Assembly (NCBI GenBank): GCA_964350435.1
Contig: CAYGJS010000019.1
Coordinates: 1 to 44,317 of the forward strand
DNA from: TMED27 sp964350435
GTDB taxonomy: Bacteria > Pseudomonadota > Alphaproteobacteria > Micavibrionales > Micavibrionaceae
DNA: 44,317 nt
Reading direction: 5' to 3'
In this document: positions 8,127 to 16,002 of the stretch, one piece after another
How the letters are laid out: each line of letters starts with the position of its first letter
How positions within the stretch are numbered: the first letter of the stretch is position 1
Program-made: the position numbers and the translations under genes
Notes under the pieces: model-generated
Database searches by the model: none
What the model saw: only the letters and a program-made list of their open reading frames with translations
What the model was told of the DNA's origin: nothing

Positions 8127-8947
8127 TAGACATCCTTCTCGAACCTTTCTCCCAAGACTTCATGCTCCGCGCTCTAGTGATGGCCACGCTAATCGGCGCA
8201 GTCTGCTCGATCTTCTCCTGCTTTCTCGTCCTCAGAGGCTGGTCGCTCATGGGAGACGCGGTATCGCACGCCATATTGCCGGGGCTGGCGCTCGCCTATC
8301 TCGCAGGTCTACCCATCCTGATCGGCGCATTCCTCAGTGGCCTTCTCTGCGCGCTCGGCACAGGGTATATAAAAGACCACAGCCGCATCAAAGAAGACGC
8401 CGTCATGGGCATATTATTCTCCGGCATGTTCGCCCTCGGCCTCCTTCTCATGGGCAAAATCGAAACCGATATCCACCTCCTGCATGTGCTGTTCGGCAAC
8501 CTCCTCGGCATATCCCAAAACGACATGATACAGGCAGGCACAATCGCGATTGCAACCAGCGCCCTCATGCTGATTAAACGCAAAGACCTGATGCTTTATT
8601 GCTTCGACCCCGCCCACGCAAAAGTCATCGGCCTACCCGTCAAAGCATTGCATTTCGGCATGCTGATTTTCCTCTCCCTGACCATCGTTGCCTCTCTCAA
8701 AGCCGTCGGCGTCATCCTCGTCATTGCCATGCTGATCGCCCCCGGGGCAATCGGCTTTCTGCTCTGCAAAAGCTTCGACCGCATGATGATGACCGCGCTC
8801 ACAGTATCTGTCTTGTCTTGCCTGATCGGCACAGCGGCAAGCTATTATTTCGATACCTCTACCGCGCCGCTGATCGTCCTTATACAGGCCGTATTTTTCA
8901 TCGCCGCGTTGATCACCAACAAAATTGGGGGACACGTACATGTCTGA
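8123..8947 (+). CDS. Metal ABC transporter permease, ABC-3 family (SitD-like)
   Basis: This second permease of the importer has 274 residues. It carries GWSLMGDAVSHA and CFDPAHAKVIGLP, the same two conserved loops as its neighbour, which marks an ancient duplication. Multiple hydrophobic spans cover nearly the whole length. It begins within the stop of the first permease (ATGA), and its last eight bases overlap the start of mntR. Regulator and transporter are therefore made from one message. Confidence 0.92.
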   Translation: MIDILLEPFSQDFMLRALVMATLIGAVCSIFSCFLVLRGWSLMGDAVSHAILPGLALAYLAGLPILIGAFLSGLLCALGTGYIKDHSRIKEDAVMGILFSGMFALGLLLMGKIETDIHLLHVLFGNLLGISQNDMIQAGTIAIATSALMLIKRKDLMLYCFDPAHAKVIGLPVKALHFGMLIFLSLTIVASLKAVGVILVIAMLIAPGAIGFLLCKSFDRMMMTALTVSVLSCLIGTAASYYFDTSTAPLIVLIQAVFFIAALITNKIGGHVHV

Positions 8948-9368
8948 TAAAACCACAAAACTCGTTGACGCCGAAATTCAGGCTAAATGGTTTTCCCGCA
9001 TCCGCGAAGCCCACCAAACTGAAACCACCGAAGATTATGTGGAACTGATCGCCGATTTGATCGCCGCGCAAAAAGAAGCCCGCCTCGCCGATCTCTCCGC
9101 CCGATTCGGCGTCTCAAACGCAACCGCCAGCAAAGTCGTAACCCGGCTTTGCGATGAAGGCTTCATAGAGACCAAGCCCTACCGTGCAATTTTCCTCACT
9201 CCCAGAGGCAAAAATCTGGCCAAAGAATGTAAAGCCCGCCACCAAATCGTCCTCGATTTCCTGATCCGCCTCGGCGTAGACCCCGAAACAGCCGAATACG
9301 ACGCCGAAGGCATAGAACATCACATCAGTGCAAAAACCCTCAAGATTTTCAAAGATTTCAAAGCCTGA
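8940..9368 (+). CDS. mntR: Manganese-responsive transcriptional regulator MntR (DtxR family)
   Basis: This 142-residue winged-helix repressor would bind Mn(II) and shut off the preceding transporter. The ligand set of Bacillus MntR (D8, E11, H77, E99, E102, H103) maps with exact spacing onto Asp32, Glu35, His101, Glu123, Glu126 and His127 (DAEGIEHH). The recognition helix lies around residues 57-70. The N-terminus is about 24 residues longer than in Bacillus, as in proteobacterial MntR. I chose the ATG at 8940 because GGGG lies eight bases upstream; a TTG at 8925 in frame is less likely. The gene overlaps the upstream permease by eight bases and ends two bases before the convergent peroxidase gene. 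Confidence 0.92.
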   Translation: MSDKTTKLVDAEIQAKWFSRIREAHQTETTEDYVELIADLIAAQKEARLADLSARFGVSNATASKVVTRLCDEGFIETKPYRAIFLTPRGKNLAKECKARHQIVLDFLIRLGVDPETAEYDAEGIEHHISAKTLKIFKDFKA

Positions 9369-9370
9369 AA

Positions 9371-9991
9371 CTATTGCGGCAACGCGCCCTCAATCGCGCT
9401 CACAATATCATCTGACATCGGCGAAGTTTGCGAACCATACCCTTCGATAAATTCGCCCTCTGGGCCAATCAAATATTTGTAAAAATTCCATTTTGGCCCC
9501 GCGCCGAAGATCCCACCCGAAACCTGCTCCCCCGCCCAAACATAAAACGGATGTGCATTTTCGCCCTTAACATCAACCTTCGCCGCCATCGGAAACGTAA
9601 CGCCATAACTCTGCTTGGTGAATTCCGTAATCTCCTCAGGGGTTCCCGGCTCTTGCCCGCCAAACTGATTACACGGCACACCAATAACAACCAAACCGCG
9701 GCTTTGGTATTTCTCATACAGTGCCTGCAAGTCCTTATATTGCTTCGTAAATCCGCATTGCGAGGCGGTATTCACAATCAAAAGCACTTTGCCATTATAT
9801 TGCGAAAGCGGCATATCCTCACCGCCCAGAGTTTTAAAACTGAATTGATAGGCATTCTTCGCGCTTTGCATGGGCTCCGCCGCTTGCCCTCCTGCACTAA
9901 AAATAAACGCCCCTATCGCGGCAAGGAAGACGATTTTGAACGCCTGCACTTTTCCGAACAATATTTGACCTCGTGCCATATGTTTTCCCAT
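9371..9991 (-). CDS. Exported glutathione peroxidase family protein
   Basis: This thiol peroxidase of the GPx/BtuE family reduces hydroperoxides. It is predicted to act outside the cytoplasm, because residues 1-37 form a long signal peptide with a hydrophobic core and an AQA/QAA cleavage region. The catalytic tetrad is visible: peroxidatic Cys79 (NTASQCG), Gln113 (FGGQEPG), Trp168 and Asn169 (KWNFYKYL). A further cysteine, Cys107, precedes NQFGG. It is a cysteine enzyme, so thioredoxin-type reduction is more likely than glutathione. I placed the start at the ATG with GGAG six bases upstream; an in-frame ATG 39 bases earlier has no such site. It converges with mntR, linking it by position to metal and oxidative stress genes. 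Confidence 0.9.
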   Translation of the reverse strand: MGKHMARGQILFGKVQAFKIVFLAAIGAFIFSAGGQAAEPMQSAKNAYQFSFKTLGGEDMPLSQYNGKVLLIVNTASQCGFTKQYKDLQALYEKYQSRGLVVIGVPCNQFGGQEPGTPEEITEFTKQSYGVTFPMAAKVDVKGENAHPFYVWAGEQVSGGIFGAGPKWNFYKYLIGPEGEFIEGYGSQTSPMSDDIVSAIEGALPQ

Positions 9992-10168
9992 TTCTTTCTC
10001 CATGTAAAATTTCGTCCGCATATTGTACAAACCTTTTCAGGTAAATCAGTTTTTTTCACCATGTTCCAATGTTCCCATATTCCAAACTCAAAATACCCAC
10101 ACCCTGTTCACAGTTTTATCAACAGACGCGTACACCCTTTAAAAAACAATGCCTACGCATCAAAAATC

Positions 10169-10813
10169 CTATTTTTTCTGAACAGGAACCAACACTTCAT
10201 TCCGACGCGCCATCGGCAAAGTCCATGGCGGATTATACCCCGCGCTAATATACTGCCCTGTAACATCATAGCCATTTTTAGCCAACCAAGTGTTTAATAT
10301 AGTGTAATGTTTTAAAGAACTCTTTTCGTTTAGAAAGCCGGAAAACCCAATCGCCCCCACGGTCCAATCCTTCACGCCCTCAATGTCCACACTCGGATTT
10401 TTCGGCTTTGGCGTATCTTCAAGCCGCATATCCGCAGGCATAACAAAAGACATCCGCCACTGCCCTGCCTGATCTTCATTCATAAACACGGGTGCCGTCA
10501 TCGGAATCTTCTCTCCCTCGGCAGACTTATCGACGCCCCCTTCCATAAAAACAGGCGCCGTCATCGGGATCTTGCGCTCCGAAACATTCTCCCCCGAAAT
10601 ATAATCAAACAACAATCCAAACGCCCCCCGATTATCACTCATGCCTTCCCCCATAGGTGCAGACACAAGGACCATCTTATCATACTGGCGCACCTCAATG
10701 CGGCCATCTTTCTGAAGAACCTTATAGGGCGCATTCTCAACGCCAGAATTCCCAAATACTGAGCATGAAGTCAGCACGAGGGCCGATACCATCGATGTAA
10801 AAATTTTCATCAT
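10169..10813 (-). CDS. SOUL heme-binding family lipoprotein
   Basis: This member of the SOUL/HEBP family (214 residues) is recognised by an N-terminal Val-Arg-Gln-Tyr element. It also has the doubled IPMTAPVFM segments at about residues 85 and 105, and a C-terminal GYNPPWTLPMARRNEV. The start has a lipobox LTSC with Cys17, so the protein is a lipoprotein. The chosen ATG has GGGAG seven bases upstream; an in-frame ATG 18 bases earlier overlaps that site. Family members bind heme or porphyrin in eukaryotes; the bacterial role is poorly defined. It lies 177 bases upstream of the peroxidase gene on the same strand, so cotranscription is possible but not required. Confidence 0.88.
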   Translation of the reverse strand: MMKIFTSMVSALVLTSCSVFGNSGVENAPYKVLQKDGRIEVRQYDKMVLVSAPMGEGMSDNRGAFGLLFDYISGENVSERKIPMTAPVFMEGGVDKSAEGEKIPMTAPVFMNEDQAGQWRMSFVMPADMRLEDTPKPKNPSVDIEGVKDWTVGAIGFSGFLNEKSSLKHYTILNTWLAKNGYDVTGQYISAGYNPPWTLPMARRNEVLVPVQKK

Positions 10814-10831
10814 AAGTTTACTCCCAATCAT

Positions 10832-11236
10832 AAAACACTAGAAATTCACTTAGCTCAATCCAATCCATAAACAACGCCCAGACCCAAACAAGAGTTATAG
10901 ATATTGGCTAAAATTAGCTAAAAAATAGAAGCGACCATAAGCAGAGCATTGCCTACCCTAGAATTCACCGCCCAAGCAACAAACCCCTATAACCACAGTT
11001 CAAAACTTGCTAGAATTCCCTGTCAATAACTACACGATATACACCTTCAATATTTTAACCCAATAATCACAACCCCTGAACTTATCCACAAGCCGAAACA
11101 CGCCACACATACAGTTTCAATTTAACAAAATGACACTATGACAAAAGATAACATCACACATTTGTCTAAAATTTTACATATAAAAAACACAGCAAAACCA
11201 ACAACATAAAAAACAAAACTCCTCATTTTGTTTTTT
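10832..11236. other. AT-rich intergenic region before the prepilin operon
   Basis: This stretch has no reading frame worth calling. The only structure I see is an A/T-rich inverted repeat: AAAAAACAAAA (11208-11218) and TTTTGTTTTTT (11226-11236) around a seven-base loop. It lies directly before the CtrA-like motif of the prepilin promoter. It may be a weak terminator or merely composition-driven. Confidence 0.35.
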
Positions 11237-11269
11237 TTAATGAAACTTTAACCAGAAAAAGGCTAATAT
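11237..11269 (+). promoter_or_regulatory. Candidate CtrA-activated promoter of the prepilin-like operon
   Basis: TTAA-TGAAACT-TTAA (11237-11251, followed by CC) fits the alphaproteobacterial CtrA motif TTAA-N7-TTAA. It covers the position where a -35 should be for the TAATAT -10 at 11264-11269. That overlap is the usual layout of CtrA-activated promoters in Caulobacter. An excellent ribosome site, AAGGGGAGGG, follows. Binding by CtrA is inferred, and no ctrA gene is in this window. Confidence 0.45.
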
Positions 11270-11290
11270 GTTAATAAGGGGAGGGTTTTT

Positions 11291-12481
11291 ATGAAACCTC
11301 AAAAATCAGACATAAAACATATTCAAAAAGCTGCTCAAAACGAATGCGGCTTCACGCTGATTGATGTTGCCATCCTCACGCTCGTTATCGGGCTTCTCGC
11401 CGCGCCATGGATCCAAAGCTATAACACACAGCAAAAACGCCTGGAGATCGCATCAACAAACGGAAACTTCGCAGAAATAACAGCCGCAATCTCTGCCTAC
11501 TACTTCAATAACGGCTATTATCCCTGCCCCGCTGACCCGACTTTGGGGCCAGATGACATCACCTTCGGCCAAGAAAACAGAACCGATGACGGCGACCCGG
11601 CAACCGTGGATGACTGTGTCACCAATAGCGGCGACCCCAACCTCCCCAACCCGGGAGATACCGTCATGTGGGGGGCCATACCCCATAAAGCCCTCAAGCT
11701 TCATGTCGACCAAACGCTCGACATGCGCCGCCATAAAATCACATATTCCGTAACCACCGATAAAACAAAAGACACCACCTTCAACAATCCAGGAATCATG
11801 CAAACCCAGATTGTCAATAACAACGAAAACTGTGAAACCGACCCGCCGCCGATTCCCGTGATTACAAATGGCGTACACGTAACCCTGATCTCCGCCGGGG
11901 AAGACGGCGCTGGCGCATACGACATAAACGGAAACCTCTTCGCCGCCTGTAACAGCACCGGCACGCCAACACTGGATAGCGAAAACTGTGATCGTGATAC
12001 AGTGTTTATCTTGCCAAAATGCGCGTTAAATACAAATACAACAGCTGGCGCACTTTTTTACGATGATCTCGCCTATTCCGGCGATTGGGTTGATAACCCC
12101 AGCAGAATTTGGGACGATGCAACGGATCCCGCAAATATCGGAAGCATCGTTGGCCATATAGGCATCGCGACCGGCAACCCAGAACACCCCGTCGACGTCG
12201 CCGGAAACATCCGCACATCCAATACCACCGCCGACCCCAACAAAAAAGGCAATGTGCACGCCGCAACATATTGTAATGTCGACGGAAGCGAATGTTTCGA
12301 ACCTGCCTCCATCGCCGATTATGACCCAAAAATGAATTGCGCAAACGCCATGACAGGAATCGCTGAAAATACCGCCGGATGTTTACAAAAACTGCCCGGA
12401 ATCACACAATCAAAATGCCCGAACGGGCAAGTCGCCACAGGATTAACCGCAGGAGGGTCCGTCATATGTTCGTCAATCTAA
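11291..12481 (+). CDS. Prepilin-like protein with fibre-type motif, paralog 1
   Basis: This 396-residue protein has a class III signal, basic and ending in Gly20, followed by a hydrophobic helix (FTLIDVAILTLVIGLL). This is the hallmark of type IV pilins and pseudopilins processed by a prepilin peptidase. The +5 residue is Asp instead of the usual Glu. After the helix come YYPCPAD, a GAIPHKAL segment and SAGEDGAGAY, all three shared with the next two proteins. Near residues 288-307 is GHIGIATGNPEHPVDVAGNI, related to the GIGTxxPxxxLHVxG motif of tail-fibre-like proteins. The rest is Asn/Asp/Thr-rich with cysteines. It is the first gene of a three-gene overlapping unit beside the tad cluster. 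A minor pilin or tip-adhesin role is inferred. Confidence 0.85.
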   Translation: MKPQKSDIKHIQKAAQNECGFTLIDVAILTLVIGLLAAPWIQSYNTQQKRLEIASTNGNFAEITAAISAYYFNNGYYPCPADPTLGPDDITFGQENRTDDGDPATVDDCVTNSGDPNLPNPGDTVMWGAIPHKALKLHVDQTLDMRRHKITYSVTTDKTKDTTFNNPGIMQTQIVNNNENCETDPPPIPVITNGVHVTLISAGEDGAGAYDINGNLFAACNSTGTPTLDSENCDRDTVFILPKCALNTNTTAGALFYDDLAYSGDWVDNPSRIWDDATDPANIGSIVGHIGIATGNPEHPVDVAGNIRTSNTTADPNKKGNVHAATYCNVDGSECFEPASIADYDPKMNCANAMTGIAENTAGCLQKLPGITQSKCPNGQVATGLTAGGSVICSSI

Positions 12482-14568
12482 AAACTTCAAAAAAACATCA
12501 CACGGAAAAAGGTTTCACAATCATTGAAATGGCTATCGTCATAGCCATCATCGGCCTCTTCCTCGCCGCCGCCGGCCAGCTTTACATCCAATATGATCGC
12601 TACCAGAAAAAAAACGACACAACACTTGATATGCTCGCAGTATCCGGCGCAGTGACAAACTTCAGAAACCTCTATGGCCGATATCCTTGCCCGGCGTCCT
12701 TGACCGCAAACCGCGAAAACACGCAAATCTATGGCATGGAAACGGCATGCGATGACACCTCTGGACCAGACTTTACGCTAGGCGCAGGCGTAACAGCCGC
12801 CGGCGTTGCCGTTGTCCCAGGAACAAAAACCCCCGGTGAACGTGTCCGCATAGGCATGATTCCATTCCGTGCCCTGAATCTGGAGGAAGATCAAGCCTAT
12901 GACGGCGAGCGCAACCGCTTTATCTACGCTATATCCGAAAAAATGGCAGTCAGCACAACATTCACCCCAGACGGCGGTGAAATCAGCATACTCAATGACG
13001 CAGGCGGATCCTTAATAGAACCGCCCAATAGTGCCCATTTCATGATCATGAGCGCAGGAGAAAACGGTGCTGGTGCTTACAATTCAAGAGGAAGCCTCAA
13101 CCCTTGCTTAACCGGCAGTCAAGAATCCGATAACTGCAACTTCACCACAGATGCCATTTTTCGCGTTGCAGAAAAATCAAACACGGGCAACGGCACCGCC
13201 ACACAATTCGATGATGAACTCATCTTCGCATCGCATAAAGATTTGCCACTATGGGAAACCAAATCTGCCGATAGCTCCGATATTTCAATGAAACCATCTG
13301 GAAATGTCGGCGTTGGCGTCTCCGCCTCGCAAAACCCCGCCGAAGAACTTCAAGTGGACGGTATCATTCGCGCGCAAGACAACCCCAATACTCCGGTCAT
13401 AGAAGGACAAGTCCAAACAAACAATATTTGTGACTATGGCAGCACTACAAATAATTGCTTTCCACCCAAACTGATCGGCGGAGAACTTGCAACCGGCGGC
13501 GGCATGAAGTGCCCGGACAACCAGTTCATGACAGGTATCGCCAATGGCGGCCCGGTATGTATACCAAAAAAGGATATCGAAGTCACTTGTGACGGCGGAA
13601 CAGTGCTGGGCATCAACGCCGACGGCTCGTTGGAATGCGGTGTACCTCCAAAAAAATGTGAAACCCAGCAAGTGAATATCTGCGGAGAAAACAAAACGCT
13701 CTTTCAATCAGCCGAAGGCAAAATAATAACCCTAAAGGCCGGTTGGACAAAAAATGTCGAATATAAATGTCAAAACGAATCATGGAGCAAAATTAATGAA
13801 TGGGGCGAATGTGTTTGCACAACCTATACCACACAATACAACAAAGACTGCAGGGATTGGCACGGTGGCTGCGGAACCAGCTTTAAGGGCAGTCAAAGAA
13901 TCGAAGCCAGCCGCGCTTGCCCAAGCGGACAAATTACCGAAAAAGTACTTTACGGAGAATGCGTCTGCGACCCAACATCCCAAACCGATTACTGGGCCTG
14001 CCCCGACGGTTTTAACAAAGGACGTTACTCCGTCACCAGAAATTTCATCTGCACCGGCCGTAACACGGGCTATTGCTTTATAAATCAGTCCATAAATGAC
14101 TGCTCATGCGCCCCGGAATCAAATACCCGAAATCAAACATGTTCGGGAGGGCTCTCAGGCCAGTACCAGGAAAAACGAGATTTCAAATGTCCAAACGGTG
14201 CCAATAAGCCCGGAAACTGGGGATCATGGTACGAAGTGCCTGGATCAAAGGCTCAAAACTGTAAATGTATTGAATCCGATATTGTTTCCTACAAAGACTG
14301 CCCTGATGGTTTTGTTGGTAAAATCAAAATCACAAAAACAAAGAAAAAACCAAACTGTCAGGAAAACATCACTGTTGATGAATCTCAGTGCCAGCCCGCC
14401 CCGCCCGTTTCATGTAAATGGAACATGATTTCAGACAGCGGCACAACATCCAGTAACGGCTCAGGCATACGCGCCGGAAACTCTTGTACCTGCGGATCTT
14501 CTCAGACCTCATGCAAACGCTTCCTGAGTGCCGGACAATTCGCTGTAGGAGCCTGTGCATGTCAATAA
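12466..14568 (+). CDS. Prepilin-like protein with fibre-type motif and cysteine-rich tail, paralog 2
   Basis: The protein has 700 residues from the ATG at 12466, which has AGGAGG nine bases upstream. A longer in-frame start would read through the first gene. The N-terminus has a basic leader ending in Gly16 and then FTIIEMAIVIAIIGLFL with Glu at +5, a classical prepilin signal. RYPCPAS, GMIPFRAL and SAGENGAGAY match its neighbours. GNVGVGVSASQNPAEELQVDG at about 279-300 is the fibre-type motif. From residue 349 to the end there are 32 cysteines in repeating Cys-X-Cys ... Cys-X2-Gly-X2-Gly ... Phe-X-Cys blocks of about 50 residues. The blocks suggest a disulfide-stabilised stalk or adhesive tip. 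It overlaps both neighbouring genes by 10-16 bases. Confidence 0.85.
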   Translation: MFVNLKTSKKHHTEKGFTIIEMAIVIAIIGLFLAAAGQLYIQYDRYQKKNDTTLDMLAVSGAVTNFRNLYGRYPCPASLTANRENTQIYGMETACDDTSGPDFTLGAGVTAAGVAVVPGTKTPGERVRIGMIPFRALNLEEDQAYDGERNRFIYAISEKMAVSTTFTPDGGEISILNDAGGSLIEPPNSAHFMIMSAGENGAGAYNSRGSLNPCLTGSQESDNCNFTTDAIFRVAEKSNTGNGTATQFDDELIFASHKDLPLWETKSADSSDISMKPSGNVGVGVSASQNPAEELQVDGIIRAQDNPNTPVIEGQVQTNNICDYGSTTNNCFPPKLIGGELATGGGMKCPDNQFMTGIANGGPVCIPKKDIEVTCDGGTVLGINADGSLECGVPPKKCETQQVNICGENKTLFQSAEGKIITLKAGWTKNVEYKCQNESWSKINEWGECVCTTYTTQYNKDCRDWHGGCGTSFKGSQRIEASRACPSGQITEKVLYGECVCDPTSQTDYWACPDGFNKGRYSVTRNFICTGRNTGYCFINQSINDCSCAPESNTRNQTCSGGLSGQYQEKRDFKCPNGANKPGNWGSWYEVPGSKAQNCKCIESDIVSYKDCPDGFVGKIKITKTKKKPNCQENITVDESQCQPAPPVSCKWNMISDSGTTSSNGSGIRAGNSCTCGSSQTSCKRFLSAGQFAVGACACQ

Positions 14569-15851
14569 TCTCAATCGCAAAAGTAAAAAACCAGCAAGGC
14601 TTTTCCCTTGTAGAACTCGCCATTGTTATGATTATTTTCGGACTGGTTGTCTCCACCGTATTCTTGGGCTACACCATATTCACAAGTTCTCAGGCTAAAG
14701 ACAAAACCCTCTTGGCGATTGATGAAACCAAAGAAGCGTTATTTGAATTTCAAATCTCAAGAACATCATACCCCTGCCCCGCAAGCCTAGAAGCAGGGCC
14801 GGGCGACCCCAATTATGGCCGCGAAGTGCGCCGCCCGCCCGCCGCCCCGGCAGTCATTGGCGAATGTGACTATGGCCTCGGCACAGGTGTTTTTCGCACG
14901 CGAGGGTTCAGAGATACGGACGGTATAAACGGAAATGATTGGATCCTTATCGGCGCCGTCCCATTCCGCACCTTCATCGACCCTGATAATAATGACCCCT
15001 CAGGCGATAACGCCATCTATCCAGACTATATCGAAAAATATGGCTTTGACGGCTGGAACAGAAAACTGACCTACGCCGTATCCGAAACTATGACAAACCC
15101 GAATACCTTCAATGATAAAAACGGCGTCATTGATATCATCCACGAAAACACGCTGCTTGGAACACTCGATACCGACCCAGATGCCTCACTCACAGATCGC
15201 CGCGGCATAGCCCAGCTTGTAATTCTGTCTCACGGCCCCAACGGGAAGGGCGCATATTCACGCGGCGGTACGCGCATTGAAAACTGCGCCTACAGCGTGG
15301 AAAAACAAGCCGACATTGATAATGGCGTTGCCACAACCCGCCCCGACGAGACCGAAAACTGTGATTTTAATGACCCATATTTCTTAAGCGCCCTACAAAA
15401 TGAAAATAAAAATGACTACTATGATGACATCGTAAAATTCATGATCGTCAGCAAAAACAACCTTTGGCAATACTCCGGCAAAGACGATAAAGGTACACCA
15501 GCAGACACAACCGATGACGTCAACAAAGTCACAAACACCAATGGCGGCAATGTCGGAATCGGCACCCTTGACCCCCTCCAGCGCCTTCATGTCGAAGGGG
15601 ATATTCAGGCCTACGACGTTTACTCCATTGAATATTGCGACAGCGCAGGTATTGACTGCATGCTCCCTGAAGCCATTGCAGGCAAGCTTCCAAATATGAC
15701 ATGCCCCAACCCAGGCGAGGTTGTTATAAAAATAGAAAAGAACAGCGTTCAATGCGCCAATCCTTTTGCGGGGGCGTCCCTCGCCGGAACATGTCCCCCC
15801 GGCACATATCTTCGCGGGATAAACGCACAAACCGGAATAGTCTGCGACTAG
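14559..15851 (+). CDS. Prepilin-like protein with fibre-type motif, paralog 3
   Basis: The protein has 430 residues from the ATG at 14559, preceded by AGGAG with seven-base spacing. The leader ends in Gly14, followed by FSLVELAIVMIIFGLVV (Glu at +5). SYPCPAS, GAVPFRTF and SHGPNGKGAY show it is a paralog of the two preceding proteins. GNVGIGTLDPLQRLHVEGDI at 330-349 is the clearest copy in this window of the motif that usually introduces C-terminal regions of tail-fibre-type proteins. No peptidase S74 chaperone domain follows; only about 80 residues with several cysteines remain. The start overlaps paralog 2 by ten bases, implying coupled translation and probably a joint complex. Confidence 0.85.
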   Translation: MSIISIAKVKNQQGFSLVELAIVMIIFGLVVSTVFLGYTIFTSSQAKDKTLLAIDETKEALFEFQISRTSYPCPASLEAGPGDPNYGREVRRPPAAPAVIGECDYGLGTGVFRTRGFRDTDGINGNDWILIGAVPFRTFIDPDNNDPSGDNAIYPDYIEKYGFDGWNRKLTYAVSETMTNPNTFNDKNGVIDIIHENTLLGTLDTDPDASLTDRRGIAQLVILSHGPNGKGAYSRGGTRIENCAYSVEKQADIDNGVATTRPDETENCDFNDPYFLSALQNENKNDYYDDIVKFMIVSKNNLWQYSGKDDKGTPADTTDDVNKVTNTNGGNVGIGTLDPLQRLHVEGDIQAYDVYSIEYCDSAGIDCMLPEAIAGKLPNMTCPNPGEVVIKIEKNSVQCANPFAGASLAGTCPPGTYLRGINAQTGIVCD

Positions 15852-15919
15852 CCTCAGCACTTATAAAAACATCAATAAACGCTTTCATAAAACTTGAAAT
15901 AAATCAGAACAAAAATAAG

Positions 15920-15948
15920 GTGATAATTTACCATTATCAGGCTATACT
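15920..15948 (+). promoter_or_regulatory. Possible promoter before the pilus N-domain gene
   Basis: GTGATA (15920-15925) and TATACT (15943-15948) are 17 bases apart in the 151-base gap between the prepilin unit and the next gene. The -10 is good and the -35 is partial. It would allow separate transcription of the following two genes. Confidence 0.3.
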
Positions 15949-16002
15949 AAAATCAGGTGCCGATATCTTCGCACCCTCAAAAACAACCGCTCGGTTATAA
16001 TC

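Noticed and set aside
9428..10297. + strand open frame of 289 codons spanning the peroxidase gene and the following gap
   Set aside because: Antisense to the glutathione peroxidase with all four catalytic residues; basic, low-information product.
12379..12465. Longer start for prepilin paralog 2
   Set aside because: It would read through the end of paralog 1 and place about 29 Arg-rich residues before the leader. The ATG at 12466 has AGGAGG.
13510..14568. Possible shufflon-type recombination at the cysteine-rich 3' end of prepilin paralog 2
   Set aside because: No inverted recombination sites, alternative 3' segments or recombinase gene are visible.
15852..16002. Possible small RNA or tRNA gene in the gap
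   Set aside because: No cloverleaf or strong hairpin; only an AT-rich spacer with a possible promoter.
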